A stretch of DNA of 64,000 nt from Streptomyces sp. Ag109_O5-1. Lineage in GTDB: Bacteria > Actinomycetota > Actinomycetes > Streptomycetales > Streptomycetaceae. Every line of letters starts with the position of its first letter. Position 1 is the stretch's first letter. The notes beneath the pieces are model-generated. The model was not told the DNA's origin. It worked only from the letters and a program-made list of their open reading frames with translations, and did not search any database. The stretch is from the NCBI RefSeq assembly GCF_003814875.1, contig NZ_RKQF01000001.1, forward strand, positions 4,340,001-4,404,000, written 5' to 3'. Shown one piece after another: positions 24,620-32,373 of the stretch. A program made the translations under genes and the position numbers.

Positions 24620-27600
24620 CTAGCGGCCCGCGCCGACATCCTCGGCGGGCGGTTCGTCACACTCCGCTTGTCCGACGATCAGCTTTTCCAGGGCCGCCCG
24701 GTCGGGCAGCCCCTCCGGGCGCTCGATCTCGCCGGTGCGTACGTGCACGAACGCGACCGTGACCGCCTCGGGCGGCACGCCCTGCTGCTCGGCCCAGCCG
24801 ATCCGGTAGATCGCCAGCTGGAGCGGGTCGGCGAGACGGGTGCGGCTGGTCTTCCAGTCCACGATCTCGTACGTCGCCTCGTCGCCGTGCCCGGTCCTGT
24901 AGACGGCGTCGATACGGCCCCTGACGACCCGGCCCGCGAGGGCGAGCTGGAAGGGTGCCTCCACGCGGTAGGGCGTGCGGTGGGCGTACTCGGTGCGTTC
25001 GAAGGCCTCCTTGAGGGCTTCGAGGTCGCGTTCGTCGGCGATCTCGGCGTCACTGCCGGGGAGCTCGTCGGGCTCCAGCATGGGCAGCGTGAGCTCCTCG
25101 AAGCGCGCCTCGACCCAGGCGTGGAACCGGGTGCCCCGGCGTGCGGCCGGTTGCGGAGGGCGCGGCATGGGGCGCGCGAGTTCCTGTGCGAGCCCGTCCG
25201 GGTCCTCGGCCAGCCGCATCAGCTGGGTGGCGGAGAGCGTCGCCGGCAGGGGTACGTCGGTGACGGCCTGCCGGGCGCGCAGGAGCTCGCCGGTGAGGGC
25301 GTCGAGGTCACGGTCCCAGGAGGCGATGGCACGGGCCTCCTCGGGGGTGAGGGGGGCGCGGTCGTGGTCGGGCACGCGCGCATGCCCGGGCTCCAGGGCG
25401 CGCACGTGTTCGGGCTCCGGGGCGCGTCCGTGCTCCGGAGCCGCGGCGCGTCCGTGCTCCGAGGCCGGGGCGCCTTCCTGATCCCGCGCACGCGGGGGTG
25501 TGCGTTCGGCGGGCGCGGCCTGGTGCGGGACCGTGGGGCGGTCGGGGCTCCAGGAATCCCAGTCCGCCGAGTCCCCGTCCGGGAAGTCGTCCTCGTAAGG
25601 GTCGGGCTCCTCGTCCTCGGGCGGCGGGGGCCAGTCCGGGTCCTCGTGACCGCTCGGGTCATGGGCGGCCGGCGGGTGTACCGACGACGGATGGCCGTCC
25701 GCGTCTCCCGTGAGGGCGTCCAGGTGGGCGAGGACGGTCTCGGCGGCCGCGCGGCGGCGCGCCAGGGCGGCCTCGTCCAGGGGCAGGGGCCACACCTGGT
25801 CGGCGCTCGCCGTGTGCAGGGCCGGGTTCTCCTCGTCCTCCGCCGGTTCGTCGGCCCAGACCTCGATCTCGCCCTGTCCGGCGGCGCAGTGGTCGTACAG
25901 GTCCTGGAGGAAGTCGGAAGGACCGCGCGGTTTCTTCTGGTTGGGGCCCCACCAGTGGCCGGAGCCGAGGAGGAGGGACCGGGGGCGGGTGAAGGTGACA
26001 TAGCCGAGGCGCAGTTCCTCGGTGTGCTGGTGCTCCTTCATCGCCTCGTGGAAGGCCTTCATGCCCCGCGAGTCCCAGGCCTCGACGTCGGGCAGGGTCT
26101 CGCGGTCGCCGCGCAGGGCGTGCGGGAGCACCTTCGCCTGGGCGGTCCACTTCTCGCGGCCCTGGCTGCTCGGGAAGGTGCCCTTGACCAGCCCGGGAAC
26201 GGCGACGACGTCCCACTCCAGGCCCTTGGACTTGTGAGCGGTGAGCACCTTGACGGTGTTCTCGCCGCCGGGCAGGGCGTTGTCGAGGCCCTTCTCGTAC
26301 TGGGCGGCGGTGCGCAGGAAGCCGAGGAAGGCGAGCAGGGTGGCCTCCTGGTCGCCGGCCGCGAAGGAGGCGGCGACGTCCAGGAAGTTGGAGAGCGTCT
26401 CACGGCGGCGGGCGGCCAGCGCGTGCGGGGACGCGGACAGTTCCACTTCCAGGCCGGTGACCGCGAGGACGCGGTACAGGACGTCCATCAGCGGGTCGGA
26501 CAGGGCGCGGCGCAGTTCGCGCAGTTCGGTGGCGAGGCGGGCGAAGCGCACGCGCGCGTCCGGCGAGAACGGCAGTCCGTCGTCCTGCTGCCCGAACTGC
26601 TCGGTGCCGAGCGGCAGCTCCAGGAATGTGTCCAGGGCGTCCGCGAGCGATATCACCTCGGCGGGGTCGACGCCCTCGACGGCCTCGGCGAGCCGGCGGT
26701 CCGGGTCGTCGGCGTCGCCCACGCGCGCGTGCGTCACGAGCAGCCGGGCGCGGCGGCCGAGGAGGGCGAGGTCGCGGGGGCCGATGCGCCAGCGCGGGCC
26801 GGTCAGCAGCCGCACCAGGGAAGCGTTGGCCCCGGGGTCCTGGAGCACCTCGCAGACGGCGACGAGGTCGGCCACCTCGGGCAGGTGCAGCAGTCCGGAG
26901 AGGCCGACCACCTCGACGGGGATGTCGCGGGCGACTAGGGCGCCCTGGATCTCGGCGAAGTCGGTCGCCGTACGGCACAGGACCGCGATCTCGCCGGGCG
27001 CGGTGCCGGTGCGGACGAGGTGGGCGACGGAGTCGGCGATCCAGTCCATCTCCTCGGCGTGGGTGCGCAGCAGGGCGCAGCGGACCGTGCCGTCCTGTTC
27101 GGCGCCCGGGGCAGGGCGCAGGGCCTCCACGCCCGCGTGCATGGCGCGCAGCGGCTCGGCCAGGCCGTTGGCGAGGTCGAGGAGGCGGCCGCCGCTGCGG
27201 CGGTTCTCGCTGAGCGCCCGGCGGGTGGCGGGGCTGCCGTCGGCGTGTGCGAAGTGCTCGGGGAAGTCGTCGAGGTTGGCGACGGAGGCGCCGCGCCAGC
27301 CGTAGATGGCCTGGCAGGGGTCGCCGACCGCGGTCACGGGGTGGCCGGTGCCACCGCCGAACAGGCCCGCCAGGAGTACCCGCTGGGCGACCGAGGTGTC
27401 CTGGTACTCGTCGAGGAGTACGACGCGGAACTCGTCGCGCAGCAGCCGGCCCACCTCGGGGATGCCGGCCAGCGACGCGGACAGTGCGATCTGGTCGCCG
27501 AAGTCGAGCAGGTCACGTTCGCGTTTGGCGGCCCGGTAGCGCAGGACGAGCCCGGCCAGTTCGCGGCGTGCGGCCGCGGTCTCGGGCACCTTGCGCAGGT

Positions 27601-28219
27601 CGGCGTTGCTCAGCTTGGCGCCCGCCAGGGTGTTCAGCAGCCCGGCGTCCCAGGTGCGCAGGTCCTCGGGGCGTACGAGGTGCTCGGCGAGCTCGGAGTC
27701 CAGGGTGAGCAGGTCGCTGACCAGGTCGGCGAAGGAGCGGGTCAGGGCCGGGTAGGGGCCGGGGGCCTCGCGCAGCACGCGTGCGGCGAGCTGGTAGCGG
27801 GTGGCGTCGGCGAGCAGCCGGGAGGTCGGCTCCAGGCCGATGCGCAGACCGTGGTCGGTCAGCAGCCGGCCCGCGAAGGCGTGGTACGTCGAGATGACCG
27901 GCTCGCCGGGCGGGTTGTCCGGGTCGATGGCGTCGGGGTCGGTGACGCCCGCCTTGACGAGCGCCTTGCGGACGCGCTCGGCGAGCTCCCCGGCCGCCTT
28001 GTTGGTGAAGGTGAGGCCCAGAACCTGTTCCGGGGCGACCTGTCCGGTGCCGACGAGCCAGACCACGCGCGCCGCCATCACCGTCGTCTTGCCCGACCCG
28101 GCTCCGGCCACGATCACCTGCGGGGCGGGCGGCGCGGTGATGCAGGCCGTCTGCTCCGGGGTGAACGGGATGCCGAGGAGCTCCTTGAGCTGCTCGGGGT
28201 CGGTGATGAGGGCGGGCAT
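24620..28219 (-). CDS. adnB: Helicase-nuclease subunit AdnB
   Basis: This 1199-residue protein is one subunit of the AdnAB complex that resects DNA double-strand breaks. The N-terminal UvrD-like motor shows Walker A VAGAGSGKTTVMAARVVWL, LLDEYQDTSVAQRVLL, LSENRRSGGRLL, LTAHKSKGLEWDVVAVPGLV and YVTFTRPRSLL. A long acidic, repeat-like linker (about residues 840-990, with EHGRA/EHVRA units) joins it to a RecB-type nuclease domain: FHAWVEARFEEL, RGRIDAVYRT and YEIVDWKTSR, with the metal-binding Asp and the catalytic Lys. Both motor and nuclease look active. ATG 28219 lies 45 nt after adnA. The linker is longer than I expect for mycobacterial AdnB. Confidence 0.9.
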   Translation of the reverse strand: MPALITDPEQLKELLGIPFTPEQTACITAPPAPQVIVAGAGSGKTTVMAARVVWLVGTGQVAPEQVLGLTFTNKAAGELAERVRKALVKAGVTDPDAIDPDNPPGEPVISTYHAFAGRLLTDHGLRIGLEPTSRLLADATRYQLAARVLREAPGPYPALTRSFADLVSDLLTLDSELAEHLVRPEDLRTWDAGLLNTLAGAKLSNADLRKVPETAAARRELAGLVLRYRAAKRERDLLDFGDQIALSASLAGIPEVGRLLRDEFRVVLLDEYQDTSVAQRVLLAGLFGGGTGHPVTAVGDPCQAIYGWRGASVANLDDFPEHFAHADGSPATRRALSENRRSGGRLLDLANGLAEPLRAMHAGVEALRPAPGAEQDGTVRCALLRTHAEEMDWIADSVAHLVRTGTAPGEIAVLCRTATDFAEIQGALVARDIPVEVVGLSGLLHLPEVADLVAVCEVLQDPGANASLVRLLTGPRWRIGPRDLALLGRRARLLVTHARVGDADDPDRRLAEAVEGVDPAEVISLADALDTFLELPLGTEQFGQQDDGLPFSPDARVRFARLATELRELRRALSDPLMDVLYRVLAVTGLEVELSASPHALAARRRETLSNFLDVAASFAAGDQEATLLAFLGFLRTAAQYEKGLDNALPGGENTVKVLTAHKSKGLEWDVVAVPGLVKGTFPSSQGREKWTAQAKVLPHALRGDRETLPDVEAWDSRGMKAFHEAMKEHQHTEELRLGYVTFTRPRSLLLGSGHWWGPNQKKPRGPSDFLQDLYDHCAAGQGEIEVWADEPAEDEENPALHTASADQVWPLPLDEAALARRRAAAETVLAHLDALTGDADGHPSSVHPPAAHDPSGHEDPDWPPPPEDEEPDPYEDDFPDGDSADWDSWSPDRPTVPHQAAPAERTPPRARDQEGAPASEHGRAAAPEHGRAPEPEHVRALEPGHARVPDHDRAPLTPEEARAIASWDRDLDALTGELLRARQAVTDVPLPATLSATQLMRLAEDPDGLAQELARPMPRPPQPAARRGTRFHAWVEARFEELTLPMLEPDELPGSDAEIADERDLEALKEAFERTEYAHRTPYRVEAPFQLALAGRVVRGRIDAVYRTGHGDEATYEIVDWKTSRTRLADPLQLAIYRIGWAEQQGVPPEAVTVAFVHVRTGEIERPEGLPDRAALEKLIVGQAECDEPPAEDVGAGR

Positions 28220-28264
28220 GAGGAAAGAGGCTAGCGGTGGGCACTGACAATCGGGACACGGCGC

Positions 28265-31200
28265 TCACTCCACCACGTGCCGCCCCTCGGGCCGCGCGCT
28301 GCACGAGGCGCGGAAAGCGCAGTGCGTGCAGTGCTGGCCGGTGGTCGGGGTGAAGCGTTCGTCGAGGACCTTTCCGGCGGCGGTGGCCAGCAGGTCACCG
28401 ACCCACTCCCCCTCCAGCGGCTCCTGTGCCTGCACCTTGGGCAGGGTCTCGCCGCCGTCGCGCTGGGCGGCGCCCTGTCTGAGGTGGACCAGTTCGGCGC
28501 CGCCGGGCTCGGGTCGTACGCCGTCGAAGGCCTCGTCCACGGCACCCTCGCGGACCGCGAGCTGGTAGACGGCGAGCTGCGGGTGGCGGGCCACCTCGGC
28601 CGCGCTCGGCGCCTGCTTGCCGGTCTTGAAGTCGACGACGTACGCGCGGCCCTCGCCGTCCGTCTCGACGCGGTCCATCTGGCCGCGGATGCGCACCTCG
28701 TAGTCGCCCGCTCCGAGGGTGACGTCGAAGTCCTGCTCGCTGGCCACGGGTGTGCGTTCGGTGCGGTCCAGGACGTGCCACTTCAGGAAGCGTTCGAGCG
28801 CCACGCGCGCGTTGTCCTTCTCCTGCGCCGACTTCCAGGGGGCGTCGAAGGCGAGCGCGTTCCACACCGACTCCAGGCGCTCCATGAGAACGGCGAGGTC
28901 GGCGGGGGTGCGTCCGGAGGCGACCTCGTCGGCGAGGACGTGCACGACGTTGCCGAAGCCCTGGGCGGTGGTGGCGGGGGCGTCGGCCTTCACCTCGCGG
29001 CCCAGGAACCACTGCAGGCTGCAGGTGTTGGCGAGCTGGTCGAGGGCGCTGCCGGAGAGCACGACGGGCTGGTCGCGGTCGCGCAGCGGCACCTTGCTCT
29101 CGGTCGGCTCGAACATGCCCCACCAGCGGTAGGGGTGGGCGGACGGCACCAGGGGGCGGCCGTCCTCGTCGGCGAGCGCCGCCAGCCGGGCCAGACGGCG
29201 GGCGGCCGCCTCCCGGAGGACGTCGGACGCGCGCGGGTCGACCGTGGTCGCGCGCAGCTCGGCGACCAGGGCGGCCACGGAGAGCGGGCGGCGGGGACGT
29301 CCGGTGATGTCCTGGGGCTCGACGCCCAGCTCGGTGAGGAACCGGGAGGGCTGGTCGCCGTCGTCCGCGGGTGCCTTCACCGCGGTGACGACGAGGCGTT
29401 CACGCGCGCGCGTGGCGGCGACGTAGAACAGGCGGCGTTCCTCGGCGAGGAGCGCGCCCGGGGTGAGCGGTTCGGCGAGCCCGTCGCGGCCGATGCGGTC
29501 CGCCTCCAGGAGCGAGCCGCGGCGGCGCAGGTCGGGCCAGAGTCCCTCCTGGACGCCGGCGACGACGACCAGGCTCCACTCCAGACCCTTGGCACGGTGC
29601 GCGGTCATCAGGCGCACGGCGTCCGGGCGTACCGCGCGGCCGGCGAGGGTGTCGGCGGCGATGTCCTCGGCCTCGATCTCCGCCAGGAAGTTCAGGGCGC
29701 CGCGGCCTCCGCTGCGCTCCTCCGCGCGGGCGGCGGTGGCGAACAGGGCGCACACGGCGTCCAGGTCACGGTCGGCGTTGCGGCCGGCCGCGCCGCCGCG
29801 CCGGGCGGTGCGCTCCAGGCGTGAGGGCCAGGGTGTGCCGTTCCACAGGTCCCACAGCGCCTCCTCGGCCGTACCGCCGCCCGCCAGGCGCTCCCTGGCC
29901 TTCCTGAGCAGCGCGCCGAGCCGCTGGGCCCCGCGCGCGTAGCCGGGGTCGTGGACGGCCAGCCGCTCGGGCTCGGCGAGCGCCCGCGCGAGCAGGTCGT
30001 CCGAGGGCGGCGGGAGCGCGTTGCCGGCCGCGCGCTCCTCGTCGCGCAGGGCGCGGCCGAGGCGGCGCAGGTCGGCCGCGTCCATGCCGGCGAGCGGGGA
30101 GGTGAGCAGGGTGAGGGCGGTCTCGGTGTCGAGCAGGCAGGCACCCTCTTCCGGATCCTGCGCGGCTTCCGCCTCCGCCACCGCCCGGAGCGCCGTCAGC
30201 AGGGGTGCCACCGCCGGTTCGTGGCGCAGCGGCAGGTCGTCGCCGTCGATGTCCAGGGGTACGCCGGCCGCGGTGAGGGCGCGGCGGACGGCCGGGATGG
30301 TGTGTGACCCGGCGCGCACCAGGACGGCCATGTCGCTCCAGCGGACGCCGTCCTCCAGGTGCGCGCGCCGCAGGATGTCGGCGATGTTGTCGAGCTCGGT
30401 GCCGGACGTCGGGTACGTGTAGACCTCGACGCCGCCCCCGTCCCGCGCCGCGGTCAGCTCCCGGTGGGCGCGCACCTTGTCGGCGGGCAGCCGGGTCAGC
30501 GGCATCCGACGGGTGAGCAGGCGGGTCGCGGCCAGCAGGCCGGCGCCGGCCCGGCGGGACGTGCGCAGCACCTCCACCGGGGCGGGACGGCCGTCCACGC
30601 GCGCGAAGGCCGACGGGAACTCCAGGATGCCGTTCACGTCGGCGCCCCGGAAGGTGTAGATCGACTGGTCCGGGTCGCCGAACGCGATCAAGGTGCGGCC
30701 GCCGCCGGCCAGGGCTTGCAGCAGTCGCACCTGGGCCGGGTCGGTGTCCTGGTACTCGTCGACGTAGACGGCGTCGTAGCGGCTGGCGAGGTCCAGGGCG
30801 ACCTCGGGACGCTGGGCGAGCAGCACCGCGCGGTGGACGAGTTCGGCGTAGTCGAGGACGCCCTGGAGGTCGAGGACGTCGAGGTACTCGGCGAGGAACG
30901 CGGCCGCGGCCCGCCAGTCGGGGCGGCCGATACGGCGGGCGAAGGCGTCCAGGGCGGCCGGGTCCAGGCCCAGTTCGCGGCTGCGGGCGAGGACCGCGCG
31001 GACCTCGTCGGCGAAGCCCCGGGTGGTCAGGCAGGCGCGCAGTTCGTCCGGCCAGCGCACATGGTTCAGCCCGAGCCGCTCCAGGTCGGGCTGGCCGGCC
31101 AGCAGGTCGCGAACGGCGACGTCCTGCTCGGGACCGGACAGCAGCCGCAGCGGGTCCACGAACAGGCCGCTGTCCTGGTGGGCACGGACCAGGGCGTAGC

Positions 31201-31558
31201 AGTACGAGTGGAAGGTGGTCGCCCGGGGCGCGCGGGCCGCGCCCACGCGCAGGGCCATGCGGTCGCGCAGTTCGACGGCGGCCTTGCGGCTGAACGTCAG
31301 CACCAGGATCCGCTCGGGGTCCCCGCCCCGGGCGATCCGCGCGGCCACGGACTCGACCAGGGTGGTGGTCTTCCCGGTGCCCGGACCCGCGAGGACGAGC
31401 AGCGGCCCCGGCCCGTGGTCAACCACGGCGCGCTGTGCGGCGTCAAGACGAGGGGGATCCACATCGGCCGGCGGGGTACGGACCAGTCGGTAAGCGCCAC
31501 GGCTCCCCTGTCGCACCTGGAGGTGCGACAGGCGCCTGGTGGAGGAAGAGGAGCTCAC
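28265..31558 (-). CDS. adnA: Helicase-nuclease subunit AdnA
   Basis: This 1097-residue protein is the partner of AdnB. Motifs: LLVLAGPGTGKTTTLVESVA (Walker A), VYVDEYQDTDPAQVRLLQ, FGDPDQSIYTFRGADV, LMTAHRAKGLEWSLVVVAGV and YVAATRARERL, then a RecB-like nuclease domain with IRGQMDRVET and YVVDFKTGKQ. One cysteine at NTCSLQWFLGRE and three at QHCTHCAFRASC can hold the 4Fe-4S cluster known in AdnA. The start GTG 31558 (MSSSSSTRRLSH) is chosen over an upstream extension to 31639. It is the first gene of adnA-adnB-dipeptidase. A perfect 12-bp palindrome lies in its first codons. Confidence 0.9.
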   Translation of the reverse strand: MSSSSSTRRLSHLQVRQGSRGAYRLVRTPPADVDPPRLDAAQRAVVDHGPGPLLVLAGPGTGKTTTLVESVAARIARGGDPERILVLTFSRKAAVELRDRMALRVGAARAPRATTFHSYCYALVRAHQDSGLFVDPLRLLSGPEQDVAVRDLLAGQPDLERLGLNHVRWPDELRACLTTRGFADEVRAVLARSRELGLDPAALDAFARRIGRPDWRAAAAFLAEYLDVLDLQGVLDYAELVHRAVLLAQRPEVALDLASRYDAVYVDEYQDTDPAQVRLLQALAGGGRTLIAFGDPDQSIYTFRGADVNGILEFPSAFARVDGRPAPVEVLRTSRRAGAGLLAATRLLTRRMPLTRLPADKVRAHRELTAARDGGGVEVYTYPTSGTELDNIADILRRAHLEDGVRWSDMAVLVRAGSHTIPAVRRALTAAGVPLDIDGDDLPLRHEPAVAPLLTALRAVAEAEAAQDPEEGACLLDTETALTLLTSPLAGMDAADLRRLGRALRDEERAAGNALPPPSDDLLARALAEPERLAVHDPGYARGAQRLGALLRKARERLAGGGTAEEALWDLWNGTPWPSRLERTARRGGAAGRNADRDLDAVCALFATAARAEERSGGRGALNFLAEIEAEDIAADTLAGRAVRPDAVRLMTAHRAKGLEWSLVVVAGVQEGLWPDLRRRGSLLEADRIGRDGLAEPLTPGALLAEERRLFYVAATRARERLVVTAVKAPADDGDQPSRFLTELGVEPQDITGRPRRPLSVAALVAELRATTVDPRASDVLREAAARRLARLAALADEDGRPLVPSAHPYRWWGMFEPTESKVPLRDRDQPVVLSGSALDQLANTCSLQWFLGREVKADAPATTAQGFGNVVHVLADEVASGRTPADLAVLMERLESVWNALAFDAPWKSAQEKDNARVALERFLKWHVLDRTERTPVASEQDFDVTLGAGDYEVRIRGQMDRVETDGEGRAYVVDFKTGKQAPSAAEVARHPQLAVYQLAVREGAVDEAFDGVRPEPGGAELVHLRQGAAQRDGGETLPKVQAQEPLEGEWVGDLLATAAGKVLDERFTPTTGQHCTHCAFRASCSARPEGRHVVE
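31507..31532. repeat. Perfect 12-bp palindrome at the start of adnA
   Basis: CCTGTCGCACCT (31507-31518) and AGGTGCGACAGG (31521-31532) are exact inverted copies separated by GG. They lie 27-52 bp inside the annotated adnA frame (codons SHLQVRQG). If adnA starts further downstream this would be an upstream operator. Confidence 0.6.
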
Positions 31559-31824
31559 GTGGTTCGCCGGTCCTGGTGGGTGTGCTGGTTGACTCGCGGT
31601 CGCGCGTGCGCAGCGGTGGCCGCGGGGTGAGCGGGACACGTGCAGCCGACGCTACGCCGACGAACCGGACGGAAGCAGAGCTTCCGCTTGTTCCCGTCCG
31701 CCTCGGGCGGCACTCGTGGCACGTGCGCCCCGCGTCTCTCGAACGTACGTCATGCCACGGACGTCCCCGGTGTCCCTCGTACGGGCCATGGGTTCCCCTC
31801 GGGGGCCTCCGATGGCGGAAGCTG

Positions 31825-32211
31825 TCAGGTGTGAGCCTCCGTGTCCGCGCCGCCGTCCCACCGCGCCCGCTTCATGTCGAGCCGCGGCAGATGGCCCTCC
31901 GCGGCCCTGCTCGCCTCCTTCAGCGGTGTGCCCTCGGCGCGGTAGTGGTCCAGGGCGCCCAGTTCGTGCCCCGGGAGCAGCACCCCGTCGGAGCGCACCA
32001 CACGCCACCACGGGACGGCACCGCCGTAGAGGGACATCACACGTCCGACCTGGCGCGGCCCTCCCTGCTCCAGCCACTCCGCGACGTCGCCGTACGTCAT
32101 CACACGTCCGGGCGGGATCCGCTCCGCGACCTCCAGGACCCGCTCGGCGTACTCGGGCAGTTCGTCCGGGTACCCCTCCCGGGTGTCCTCGGGAAGGCTC
32201 TGCTCGCTCAT
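31825..32211 (-). CDS. Alkyltransferase-like (ATL) DNA-binding protein
   Basis: This 128-residue protein has the DNA-binding fold of O6-alkylguanine alkyltransferases (VAERIPPGRVMTYGDVAEWL, PRQVGRVMS) but reads PWWRVVRSDG where the enzymes have PCHRV. The acceptor cysteine is replaced by tryptophan, which defines ATL proteins. These bind O6-alkylguanine without repairing it and hand the lesion to nucleotide excision repair. ATG 32211 follows AGGA eight bases upstream; ATG 32220 is an alternative. It lies upstream of adnA with a 266-nt gap that holds a small hairpin (GGAAGC/GCTTCC near 31672-31686) and no other gene. Confidence 0.9.
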   Translation of the reverse strand: MSEQSLPEDTREGYPDELPEYAERVLEVAERIPPGRVMTYGDVAEWLEQGGPRQVGRVMSLYGGAVPWWRVVRSDGVLLPGHELGALDHYRAEGTPLKEASRAAEGHLPRLDMKRARWDGGADTEAHT

Positions 32212-32373
32212 TCGCCCCATCCTGCCGCACCCCACCGACAACCGGCGCGGTGCGCGTCAGGCCTCCGTCTCGCCCTCGGGCGGCGCTTCGGGCAGACTGT
32301 GCGCCCCCGCATTCTGCACCCTGATGCCCTCGTGTGTCGGTGGAGCATGCCACCATCGTGCGGGCGGTGACTG

